A stretch of 64,000 nt of DNA from positions 62,001-126,000 of the forward strand of contig CBINGZ010000007.1 of NCBI GenBank assembly GCA_966250335.1. Reading direction: 5' to 3'. This DNA is from OLB7 sp966250335 (lineage in GTDB: Bacteria > Bacteroidota > Ignavibacteria > OLB7). The position numbers and the translations under genes are program-made. Of the stretch, positions 53,785 to 62,304 are shown in pieces; position 1 is the first letter of the stretch, and every line of letters starts with the position of its first letter. Under the pieces are notes generated by a model. It saw only the letters and a program-made list of their open reading frames with translations. It did not search any database and was not told the DNA's origin.

Positions 53785-55443
53785 ATGAACTCCGCACAAC
53801 CGAAGCGGAAGATGCGCGGACGATCCGGCCACGACTCCCGGAACCGGATCGCCGAGATCGGCGCGCTGCTGCGAACCGACCCGCACGCAGCGGCCGAGCT
53901 TGCCGCACGGCTCTGCGCCCGCCCGGAGAGGGGCGCGGACGATGACCCGGCCGACTATGCAAGGCTTCTCTACCTCTGGGGACAGGCGCTCTACCAGCTC
54001 GGCGACTACGACGAAGCCACATCGCGATACGAGATGGCCTTCCGCGCGCTGGTCGATCATGCCCGGGCGTACGAACGGCTCGCCGCCCAGATCCTGGGGG
54101 GACTCGGGCTGGCGCGCTACCGGCTCGGCGATCTGGCCGGCGCTCTGGGGTTCCTCCGGAGCGGACTCGACTACGCCGCGCCGGGCGAGGATGAGTGGAT
54201 CAGACTGATGGGGAACAGCGCGCTGGTCTATCGCGAGATCGGCTCCTACGAACAGGCGCTCGCCGTGCTTCTGGAGATGCTCACCATCTGCGGCGATAAC
54301 GCCGAGGCTCCCCTCTACAGCATCTTCGACAGCATCGCCACCGTCTACGCGGTCCTCGGCGACTACGACAACTGCTTCGACTACCAGCAGCGCGCGCTCC
54401 GGACCGCACGCGAACGCTCCAACCGCGCCGGAGAGGCGATGGCGCTCGGGAATCTGGGAGCATCGCACAACGATGTGGGGAGATACGACGAAGCCCTCTC
54501 CTACCTCCAGGAAGCTCTCCGCCTGAACCGCGAACTGGAGGATGTGGAAGGGGAAGCGCGAGCCCTGCACAACATCGGAGTGAGCTATGATCGGCTTGGG
54601 AAATTCAGCCTCGCCCTACGATATTTCAGGACCTCGATAGGAACCTTGAAGAACCGTGCGCGGACCGACAGTCTCCCCAACTCCCTGGCGAGCATGGGAA
54701 GCATCCTCCGTAAGCAGGGGAAACCGGCGGAGGCCGCCCGGATGCTGACCCGCGCCCTGAAGATCGCCGACGAGAACCTGGACCTGGAGCTCCAGTGCCG
54801 GATCCATGAGGAGCTTGCGGACGCCCACGAGGCAACAGGATCGCTCCACGATGCGCTCACCCACCACCGCCGGTTCACCGAGCTGCGCGAGATCGCCAAC
54901 AACGACAGAACACGACGCGCCGTCGCCGAACTGCAGATCCGGTTCGACGTGGAACGGGCCGGGAACGAACGGGAGATCTACAGACTGAAAAGCGAACGGC
55001 TGGAACAGGATCTCCTGCTGAAGAACGCCGAGCTCACCACCATGGCGCTCCGCCTGATGGAGCGGGGAGAAGCGCTGGCATCGATGAAGGATGAGATCTC
55101 GGAGGCGCTCACGAAACCGCCCGCCGCCGTCGGCACCGTCCTGAAGACCGTGCTCCGCAGGGTCGACGCCGACGGAGACCCCGGAGAGGACAGCGATTCC
55201 TTCCTCCGCCAGTTCATGCAGGTCCACCCCACCTACCTGAAGACCCTCTCCGAAGCGTACCCGAAGCTCTCCCCCTCCGAACTGAAGATCTGCGCCCTGC
55301 TGAAGGTGAACCTGAGCAGCAAGGAGATAGCCCGGCTGCTGCATGTATCGATTCGCGATATCGAAAACCACCGCTACCGTCTCCGCAGGAAACTGGGGCT
55401 GGAGAGGTCGGTCAATCTCACCTCCTTCCTCGCCGGCATCTGA
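53785..55443 (+). CDS. TPR-repeat regulator with coiled coil and C-terminal LuxR HTH
   Basis: A 552-residue cytoplasmic protein. About eight tetratricopeptide repeats (residues 60-370) include YLWGQALYQLGDYDEATSRY, NLGASHNDVGRYDEALSYL and NIGVSYDRLGKFSLALRYF. A coiled coil follows at about 385-440 (NEREIYRLKSERLEQDLLLKN). The C-terminal HTH is LSPSELKICALLKVNLSSKEIARLLHVSIRDIENHRYRLRRKLGL. No membrane helix is seen. Such TPR-LuxR proteins are common transcription regulators in Bacteroidota. The next gene, 134 bp downstream, is an exported ankyrin protein that it could control. Confidence 0.85.
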   Translation: MNSAQPKRKMRGRSGHDSRNRIAEIGALLRTDPHAAAELAARLCARPERGADDDPADYARLLYLWGQALYQLGDYDEATSRYEMAFRALVDHARAYERLAAQILGGLGLARYRLGDLAGALGFLRSGLDYAAPGEDEWIRLMGNSALVYREIGSYEQALAVLLEMLTICGDNAEAPLYSIFDSIATVYAVLGDYDNCFDYQQRALRTARERSNRAGEAMALGNLGASHNDVGRYDEALSYLQEALRLNRELEDVEGEARALHNIGVSYDRLGKFSLALRYFRTSIGTLKNRARTDSLPNSLASMGSILRKQGKPAEAARMLTRALKIADENLDLELQCRIHEELADAHEATGSLHDALTHHRRFTELREIANNDRTRRAVAELQIRFDVERAGNEREIYRLKSERLEQDLLLKNAELTTMALRLMERGEALASMKDEISEALTKPPAAVGTVLKTVLRRVDADGDPGEDSDSFLRQFMQVHPTYLKTLSEAYPKLSPSELKICALLKVNLSSKEIARLLHVSIRDIENHRYRLRRKLGLERSVNLTSFLAGI

Positions 55444-55577
55444 TCCTCTTCACGGGGTAGGCGCCATGTAGTAGTATTAGAGTAGCGACCCCGGTCGAGG
55501 GGGTTCGTATGTTGACCCCGATCCCGATCATGGAGATCACGGACTCTACCAACCAAGGCTTCACCGAATCGCGACTC

Positions 55578-57128
55578 ATGTCCGCCCATCAGAGAACGAT
55601 CGCGCCGACACTGGCGCTCCTGCTGTTTGCCGCATCGTCGGCCGCGGCGCAGACCATCCACGAGGCAGTCGACCGCGACGACACGGCGCTTGCCGCGAGA
55701 CTGCTGAAGAAGGATCGCAGGTTGATACATGCGACCGGTGAGATGGAGTACACGCCACTGCATCGCGCAGTGATAAGATCCTCGGAAGGGATGGTGCGCC
55801 TCCTGCTCCGCTACGCGCCGGACGTCAACGCGCGCGACTTCGTCGGCCTTTCGCCCCTCCATTACGCCTCCACGACCGGGGTCGCCGAGCTTTTGATCGA
55901 GGCGAACGCGATCGTCGACGATCAGGACGACGTCTCCGCGACCCCGCTGCACGATGCGGCCAGACGTGGGGTGATCGATGTGGTCCGGCTCCTGCTGGAG
56001 CACGGCGCCGATCCGAACGAACGGGACGCCGACGGCATGACTCCGCTGATGTATGCGGTCCAGAGCATCGACCCGGCCCTCATCCCCCTTCTGCTCGACG
56101 GCGGCGCCCTGATCGATCTTCAGGATACCTACGGCCGCACCGCGCTCTATATCGCCGCGGAAGCAGGGAGGCCCGGCATGGTGGTGACACTGCTCGAGCA
56201 TGAAGCCGACAGAACATTGATGGATCGCAACGGCCTCACCCCCTACGATCGCGCGGTCGAAGGGGGGTTTATCGAGATACAGGATATATTGGGAGACGAT
56301 ACGTCGATCCCCGTGGAGCAGCCCGACTACCCGAACGTCGAGGAGGAGGAACGTCCCGTCACGCCGCTGATGCGGGCGCTCGACGACGGCGGGATCGAGG
56401 TCGCGCGCTCGATCATCGAGAGCGGAACCGAGGATCTTGCGACCGACGGCCCCGACATCCTGGCCCGTGCCGTTCCATATCGTGACCTGATCGATCTTCT
56501 TCTCGACAACGGCGCCGCCGTCGATTTCCCCGGTGACGGGATCGGGGCCACGGCGCTCCACCGCGCCGCCTCTCTTGGGGAGGCCGATCTTGTCGAACAT
56601 CTTCTTGAACGGGGAGCGAGGATCGACGCCCACACGACGACGTGGGACGACGGCGACACACCGCTCCATCTTGCCGCGAAGAACGGAGGGGACGCCGCGG
56701 TCGAGGTTCTGCTGAAGCACGGGGCCGATCCGAACGCCCTTTCCCTCCGCGCCTCGGTCTCCCCACTTCATTACGCCGCGGAGAACGGAAACGAGCGGGT
56801 GGTGGAACTCCTGATCGACTACGGCGCGAACGTCAACGACACGAGCATCGTCGGCGGCTGTACCCCTCTGCATTATGCGGCGCGCGAGGGGCACGCGGAG
56901 GCGGCACGGCTGCTGCTGGAGCACGGGGCGTGGATCAACGCACAGGATTTCCGATCCCAGACCCCGCTCCACTGGGCCAGCTACGGCAGGCAGCTCGACC
57001 TGCTGAAGCTTCTTGTGGAATGGGGCGCCGACACCGGCCTCCTCGACTGGGGAGGACGCACCGCATGCGGCTACGCGGCCGACTGGCCTGAAGGGATGGA
57101 GTTCCTGAAGAGCCGCACCCACAGATAG
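55578..57128 (+). CDS. exported ankyrin-repeat protein 4
   Basis: About 516 residues from the ATG at 55578; the frame is open to 55509, but the signal peptide TIAPTLALLLFAASSAAAQ fits this start. About fourteen ankyrin repeats follow in two blocks around a Glu-rich linker near residue 255. Examples are SPLHYASTTGVAELLI, TPLHDAARRGVIDVVRLLL, TALYIAAEAGRPGMVVTLL and TPLHYAAREGHAEAARLLL. It resembles the other three exported ankyrin proteins. It ends just before a strong terminator. Confidence 0.86.
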   Translation: MSAHQRTIAPTLALLLFAASSAAAQTIHEAVDRDDTALAARLLKKDRRLIHATGEMEYTPLHRAVIRSSEGMVRLLLRYAPDVNARDFVGLSPLHYASTTGVAELLIEANAIVDDQDDVSATPLHDAARRGVIDVVRLLLEHGADPNERDADGMTPLMYAVQSIDPALIPLLLDGGALIDLQDTYGRTALYIAAEAGRPGMVVTLLEHEADRTLMDRNGLTPYDRAVEGGFIEIQDILGDDTSIPVEQPDYPNVEEEERPVTPLMRALDDGGIEVARSIIESGTEDLATDGPDILARAVPYRDLIDLLLDNGAAVDFPGDGIGATALHRAASLGEADLVEHLLERGARIDAHTTTWDDGDTPLHLAAKNGGDAAVEVLLKHGADPNALSLRASVSPLHYAAENGNERVVELLIDYGANVNDTSIVGGCTPLHYAAREGHAEAARLLLEHGAWINAQDFRSQTPLHWASYGRQLDLLKLLVEWGADTGLLDWGGRTACGYAADWPEGMEFLKSRTHR

Positions 57129-57468
57129 CGGGAGCCCCGATCTCCTCACGATCGACATGTTCGAACATGCAAAAAGGGGTCCGGAGAAATCTCCGGACCC
57201 CTTTTCATGCTTCACGCGGTCGTTCTCCGCCTGCCGCCTAGTTCGTCGACACCAGCCGCCAGTAGCCCGACACCTCCTCTCCTGCGGGGCTGGTTCCGGC
57301 CGGCCGAAGCCGGGAGGGGCTGAGTCGTTCCAAATATAAACGACCACGTTCATATGGAGCCTGAATCCGGACGGATTGCACGACTCTTGCGGCATGTCGA
57401 CCCGCCCCTCCGCCATGCCGCGGAAACCGTCGGGAAACAAGGCTGCCGGGGAGCAACTCCCGGAGATC
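57129..57468. other. convergent intergenic region
   Basis: About 340 bp, holding the terminator at 57171-57205. A 72-codon minus-strand frame (57238-57456) overlaps it but lacks features of a real gene. Confidence 0.4.
57171..57205. terminator. strong terminator after ankyrin gene 4
   Basis: AAAAGGGGTCCGGAG/CTCCGGACCCCTTTT, 15-bp perfect stem with a 4-base loop and A/T runs on both sides. It can act for both strands. Confidence 0.88.
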
Positions 57469-58746
57469 TCACCTGGTAACATGCCGCCGCTCCTGCGGCT
57501 TCATCGCCCCGAACTCCTTCCGCCGCTCCAGCCGAAGCCTGCGCCAGTCGTCGAACTCCTTCGAGGCGACGAATCTGTCGCGGATCTGCGGCGCGAGAGA
57601 ATCGTTCACCGCCTTCTCCATCTCCTCCAGTTCCACCCCGAATCGTATCGCGATACTGTTCAACGAGGTGGTCGCCTCCTTGAACTCTCCGTAGAAGGTG
57701 TTGATGCGGAAGAGCTCCCAGTACGGCGCCCGCATGAACGGCTCCCCCTTGATCGCCCGCTTCATCCACTCCTTCCCCATCGCCGAGTCTCCGCTCCTTA
57801 CCGCGATCACGCCGCGCAGATATTTCAGGTAGGGATCGCCGTCGACCAGCGAATCGAGACGTTCGACGGAAGAGAGCGCGGCGGGATAACTTCGCAACGC
57901 GAAATGTTTCTCGATCGCCGCCAGATGCGTGCCGGGTTCGTCGGGATAGATCCTCATCCAGCGGTCGAGAGCGTCGATCAGATCGGGGCCGCCGATCTTC
58001 CGCGCCGCAGTACGATATATCATGAGCGCGCCGCGCGTTTCGGCCGGTTCCGCGGGGAGCCCCTTGTAGAGAGCGACGACCTCCGCGTGCCTCCCCTCGG
58101 CGGTGAGCCGACGCGCCTCCTCATGGAACCTGCGAACCTCGGGAGAAGTGATGTCGTCCGCCTCCCCCGCTCCCTCCTTGAAGTAGGAGCCGCCGCCGTT
58201 CAGAATGATCGTATCGCGCAGACGCCGGCTCCACGGCAGGCCGATGGAGTAGTCGTGGATATCCACAAGGGCCGCGAGATATCTCCCGTGCATGAGACGA
58301 CTTTCGAATATGAGATCGTGATACGAGAGAACTCCCTCCGCCGACAGCTCCCGCGCAAGGATGCGCGACTCCCCCCGGGGCATGTAGAACTGCAGAACCG
58401 TATAGCTCCCTCCCCCTTTCGTCGCCTCCAGAAGGGGAGCGGCCACCACGCGCCAGCCGTGATAGAGACGGGTGAGGTCCGTGGCGTGGGCCGCGGTCAT
58501 CTCCTGCCCCGCCGCGCTCCGCTGGATCATGCGCGGCATGTCGATCGAACCGGGCGCGTCGAACTCCCTGATCTCACCGGCGGAGACGGCATCGGCAAGA
58601 TTGTTCGCGATGGAGACGCAGAGTCCGGGGGAGGGAGGGAACTTCGTTCCGGCATCGGCCTTCTTTTTCCGGGCGAGCCCGCAGGCGCCGGTGAAGAGAA
58701 CGAGGAGAGCAGCAAGAACGAATCGAAGGGAAAAGGGGAAGTTCAT
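57469..58746 (-). CDS. hypothetical lipoprotein
   Basis: A 425-residue protein with a lipoprotein signal peptide (VLAALLVLFTGAC, Cys22). The N-terminal half contains segments such as SIDMPRMIQRSAAGQEM and YHGWRVVAAPLLEATKGGGSY. The second half is helical and TPR-like (AEVVALYKGLPAEPAETRG; YLRGVIAVRSGDSAMGKEWM). The family is not recognised. It should be anchored to a membrane facing the periplasm. It is divergent from the S66 peptidase gene. Confidence 0.65.
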   Translation of the reverse strand: MNFPFSLRFVLAALLVLFTGACGLARKKKADAGTKFPPSPGLCVSIANNLADAVSAGEIREFDAPGSIDMPRMIQRSAAGQEMTAAHATDLTRLYHGWRVVAAPLLEATKGGGSYTVLQFYMPRGESRILARELSAEGVLSYHDLIFESRLMHGRYLAALVDIHDYSIGLPWSRRLRDTIILNGGGSYFKEGAGEADDITSPEVRRFHEEARRLTAEGRHAEVVALYKGLPAEPAETRGALMIYRTAARKIGGPDLIDALDRWMRIYPDEPGTHLAAIEKHFALRSYPAALSSVERLDSLVDGDPYLKYLRGVIAVRSGDSAMGKEWMKRAIKGEPFMRAPYWELFRINTFYGEFKEATTSLNSIAIRFGVELEEMEKAVNDSLAPQIRDRFVASKEFDDWRRLRLERRKEFGAMKPQERRHVTR

Positions 58747-58813
58747 TGTCGTGAAAAAGAAAAGGAGTGAAATCTGCCGACGGCATCGATATTCGATGAG
58801 CGTATATTCCGCG

Positions 58814-59878
58814 ATGAAACCACAATCGTCAGGCGTCCTCAAGCCGCCGCCGCTTCTGCCGGGTGAGACGATCGGGGTGCTTGCCCCATCGATGCCGGCC
58901 CATATTCATTTCCGCGAAAAATATCTTCACGGCCTTGCACGGCTGCGATCGCTCGGCTACAATGTGATCGAGGGTTCGCTGACGGCGGAGGGAATGCATC
59001 AGGGATATCGCACCGCCCCTCCCGACGAACGGGCCGCCGAGTTCATGGAGCTCGTGCTGAACCGGGAGGTCCGCTGCATCATGTCGGCGATCGGCGGGAT
59101 GAACTCCTCCAGCCTGATCCCCTATCTCGATTTCGGGGCGATCCGGGAGAACCCGAAGATCGTATGCGGATATAGCGACATCACCTCGCTCCATCTCTCG
59201 ATCCTTGCGTACTCCGGGCTTTCGACCTTCTACGGTCCGGCCGTCATGCCCTCCTTCGGCGAGTGGCCGGAAGAGCTCCCGGAGACCCGCGAGTGGTTTC
59301 TCGACGCGGTGGAGAGGCACCGGAGCGGCGCGCGAACCGTGCGCCCCCCGTCACGCTGGAGCAACCACTGGCGCGACGCACGAACCGATGCATGGAAGGT
59401 CGAACCGCGAGCTTTCGAGGTCAACGAGGGATGGCGCGTGCTGCGGCAGGGAAGAGTCACGGCCCCGATCATCGCCGCGAACCTCAACACGCTTGCAGCG
59501 GCCGCCGGCACCGGCTACTTCCCCGATCTCTCCGGCATGATCCTGCTGATCGAGGATTCGGCCGCCCCGATGTCGCTGGAGGAACGATCGCTCCGCCATC
59601 TCGATCTGGTGGGGGTCTTCGACAGGATCGTCGGACTGATCGTCGGCAAGCCGGAGTTCTTCCGCGACGAGGGAGCCCCGTTCGGGCTGGACGATCTGAT
59701 CCTGGAGATCATCGGCGAACGGAATTTTCCTATCGCAACGGGATTCGATTGCAGCCACACGAACCCGATGATGACGATCGCCCAGATGACCCCCACCACG
59801 CTCGACTGCGGCGCCGGATTCGATGTGACGGTCACCTTCGAGGAACCGATGATCGATACCGGCGCGAACACCGATTAA
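58814..59878 (+). CDS. S66 family serine peptidase (LD-carboxypeptidase / MccF-like)
   Basis: A 354-residue protein of the S66 family, which cleaves L,D-peptide bonds of murein tetrapeptides or, in MccF, detoxifies microcin C7. The catalytic Ser lies in CGYSDITS, the Glu in LLIEDSAAP and the His in DCSHTNPMM, so the triad is complete. The overall pattern is nearer to the MccF-like branch than to LdcA. No signal peptide is seen, which suggests a cytoplasmic role in murein recycling. An alternative start at 58796 exists. Confidence 0.87.
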   Translation: MKPQSSGVLKPPPLLPGETIGVLAPSMPAHIHFREKYLHGLARLRSLGYNVIEGSLTAEGMHQGYRTAPPDERAAEFMELVLNREVRCIMSAIGGMNSSSLIPYLDFGAIRENPKIVCGYSDITSLHLSILAYSGLSTFYGPAVMPSFGEWPEELPETREWFLDAVERHRSGARTVRPPSRWSNHWRDARTDAWKVEPRAFEVNEGWRVLRQGRVTAPIIAANLNTLAAAAGTGYFPDLSGMILLIEDSAAPMSLEERSLRHLDLVGVFDRIVGLIVGKPEFFRDEGAPFGLDDLILEIIGERNFPIATGFDCSHTNPMMTIAQMTPTTLDCGAGFDVTVTFEEPMIDTGANTD

Positions 59879-59963
59879 TCCCAAAACGATATTATAGAGA
59901 TACCGGAGGAACCGCGCCCCGTTCGGAGCGGCTCCTCCGGAACTTCACGAAGCGAACGGAATC

Positions 59964-60650
59964 CTACATCGGCTTTGCCGAGTCAGCGGGGGCTCCCGCC
60001 GGTGTCTGCGGAGCGCCTGCCGGGGGCTCGTAGTCGGGAGCCTTGTTCTTGATGGGAGGAATCGAGCGGAGGTAGGCGTACATCGCTTTCAGATCTTCAT
60101 CGGTCGCCCTGGCGAGATTCTGCCACGGCATCGGCGGCATGATCGGCCGCGACGCCCCCCAGTGTTTTCCCGAGCGAAGGGCGTTGATGAAGATATCCTC
60201 GGTCCATGTGCCGAGACCGGTCACGGAGTCGGGGGTCAGATTGATCGCGTAACTGACGCCCCACGGTCCCGCATACGCGGTCGCGGTGGCGGCGCCGACC
60301 ATCATCCACGGCATGTCGACCTTCGGCGCGGGGGGCATCTTCAACCCTTCCGGATGTCCCGCGAGCATCATCGACATATCGGGTTCCGGCATTCCGTTCG
60401 GCCCCATCTTCAACGGCGTGTGGCAGTCGCCGCATCCCCCCACCGTGACGAGATATTTGCCGCGCTCCACCGGCTCGACCGTGGCCGCTTCGCTCTTCGG
60501 CGCGGACGCCGTAGTGTCGGCCGCGGGCGCTTCCTCCCTCTCGCCGCATCCCGTGACGCCCGGCCCCGCGAGGGTCGCAAGCCCGATCACCAGCATTCCT
60601 CCCCGAACCATGTTCCCCCACCGGTCGGGAAACATTGAACAACGCTTCAT
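59964..60650 (-). CDS. cytochrome c family lipoprotein
   Basis: A 228-residue exported protein with a lipobox at about Cys35 (GPGVTGC). A single heme-binding motif C73-G-D-C76-H77 sits in a typical YLVTVGGCGDCHTP setting. A distal Met ligand is likely in PIMPPMPWQNL. The long insert between heme and Met resembles diheme or alcohol-dehydrogenase-type cytochrome c subunits, but only one CxxCH is present. The C-terminus is rich in Pro and Ala. It likely carries electrons at the membrane surface. The start at 60650 is chosen for the signal peptide; 60662 is also possible. Confidence 0.82.
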   Translation of the reverse strand: MKRCSMFPDRWGNMVRGGMLVIGLATLAGPGVTGCGEREEAPAADTTASAPKSEAATVEPVERGKYLVTVGGCGDCHTPLKMGPNGMPEPDMSMMLAGHPEGLKMPPAPKVDMPWMMVGAATATAYAGPWGVSYAINLTPDSVTGLGTWTEDIFINALRSGKHWGASRPIMPPMPWQNLARATDEDLKAMYAYLRSIPPIKNKAPDYEPPAGAPQTPAGAPADSAKPM

Positions 60651-60744
60651 GTTGATCTCCATTATTTTAGAATCGTGTAGCGATACTCCGGCGGGATCGA
60701 TGCGTACGCCGGAGTCGCGGAAAAATTCCCCGGGTGTGAACGGA

Positions 60745-60772
60745 CAAAGGGACCGGGCTGTTCCCCGGTCCC
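60745..60772 (-). terminator. terminator of rtcB
   Basis: Stem GGGACCGGG/CCCGGTCCC with a 6-base loop, followed on the minus strand by TTTGT. It lies 100 bp past the rtcB stop codon. Confidence 0.6.
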
Positions 60773-60872
60773 TCTCCGATCGCGAAAACATACAGCGGCA
60801 GCCGGTCACACGCAACAATATGTGACAACCAAATACCGGCCTTCATCATCAGCCGCCGACGCGATTCCTCTC

Positions 60873-62297
60873 TCAATCCTCCGATTTTCCGTCGCTCGAC
60901 ATCAGGACGATCTTCGGCTTGAAGACGGCGATCCGCTCTACCAGATCGGTCTGCAGCGCCAGCACCTCGTCGATGTTCTTGTAGACCTGGGGGGACTCGT
61001 CCATCCCGCCGGCCATCAGCTCGACCCCCTTCTCCCGGAGCCAGTTGTCCCGCTCCTTCTTCGGGATCGACTCGATCGCCCGCTTCCTGCTCATCACGCG
61101 CCCGGCGCCGTGGCTGGCGCTGTTGAGCGACTCCTCGCTCCCCTTCCCCCGCACGATATAGGAGTTATGCCCCTGCGAGCCCGGGATGATCCCCAGCACC
61201 CCCTCGTGCGCCGGCGTCGCTCCCTTGCGGTGGACGATCACGCGGCGCCCCATCCACTCCTCCTCCCAGGCGAAGTTGTGGTGATTCTCCACCTGGAAGA
61301 GGGGCTTGATCCCCAGGTTGCGCGCTATCGCGCGATGTATCGTGTGATGACATGCCGAGGCGAATTTCCCCGCCAGGTTCATGCTGGTCCAGTACTCCTG
61401 CCCCGGCTCCGAGCCGAGCGGAAGCCACGCCAGGTGCCGGTACTTGTCCGGAAGCTTCGTGATCTGCTGCGCGAGCCGCGAGTAGTGCTCGGCGATCCGC
61501 GCGCCGACCCCACGGCTTCCGGAGTGGGTCATGAACGCGAGATAGTTTCCCGCGTCGATCCCGAGCCCGGCCGCCTGCTCGGGGGACACCTCCAGGAGAC
61601 CGGCGTCGACGAAGTGGTTGCCGCTGCCGCTGGTGCCGAGCTGGGCCGCCCCCTTCCCCTTCAGATGCTTCAGGAGAGCGGTCGCCTCCCAGTCGGGATC
61701 GTCCATGACGTCGTGTGAGCGGCGGTCGAACCGGCCGAACTCGGCGCCGACACCGAACCGGGTCTCATCGCGCATCGCCCGCTTCAACTGCTCGCGCGTG
61801 CTCGCGTTGGTGAACGGGTCCTGACGACCGACAGGGTAGACCGTCATCATCATACGGCAGGCGATATCGACCCCTACCATGTAGGGGGCCACCGCGTTCT
61901 CCAGCGCCACCACGCCGCCGATCGGGATGCCGTAGCCGACATGCGCGTCGGGCATCAGCGCGCCGCCGACGGTCACGGGAAGGCGCATGGCGTTCTGGAG
62001 CTGATTGATCGCTTCCTGATCTATCAGCTCCTTCCCCCAGATCGGAGCCGCAATCGGCGTCTCGCGGATCTCGTTGGCCCCCTCGGCTCCCATCGTCCGC
62101 CATGCGGCGGCCAGGGGCTGAAAGGGGCTTCCCTCGACGTCGTAGGTCGCCGGATCGTTGCGCACGCGGTCGAGGGCGGCGAGCACCTCGTCATCGGCGG
62201 CGCCGGCCTTCGTCAGCGCGGCGGCGGTCCGGAGCGCGGCTCCCATGACACGCCCGGTGGGCCATCCCAGTTCGATCAGAGTCGTTGCCGTTATCAT
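60873..62297 (-). CDS. rtcB: RNA-splicing ligase RtcB
   Basis: Mn/GTP-dependent RNA ligase that joins 2',3'-cyclic phosphate (or 3'-phosphate) and 5'-OH ends; 474 residues. The metal and guanylate site residues are visible: MVGVDIACRM, GSGNHFVDAG, THSGSRGVG, ENHHNFAW and the guanylylated His in SASHGAGR. In bacteria it serves RNA repair or stress responses. No archease or rtcR regulator gene is adjacent. It lies just downstream of the ABC-F gene. Confidence 0.94.
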   Translation of the reverse strand: MITATTLIELGWPTGRVMGAALRTAAALTKAGAADDEVLAALDRVRNDPATYDVEGSPFQPLAAAWRTMGAEGANEIRETPIAAPIWGKELIDQEAINQLQNAMRLPVTVGGALMPDAHVGYGIPIGGVVALENAVAPYMVGVDIACRMMMTVYPVGRQDPFTNASTREQLKRAMRDETRFGVGAEFGRFDRRSHDVMDDPDWEATALLKHLKGKGAAQLGTSGSGNHFVDAGLLEVSPEQAAGLGIDAGNYLAFMTHSGSRGVGARIAEHYSRLAQQITKLPDKYRHLAWLPLGSEPGQEYWTSMNLAGKFASACHHTIHRAIARNLGIKPLFQVENHHNFAWEEEWMGRRVIVHRKGATPAHEGVLGIIPGSQGHNSYIVRGKGSEESLNSASHGAGRVMSRKRAIESIPKKERDNWLREKGVELMAGGMDESPQVYKNIDEVLALQTDLVERIAVFKPKIVLMSSDGKSED

Positions 62298-62304
62298 TGT
62301 CTGC

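Noticed and set aside
57238..57456. 72-codon minus-strand frame after ankyrin gene 4
   Set aside because: It starts inside the promoter-free gap, has no ribosome binding site and no recognisable sequence.
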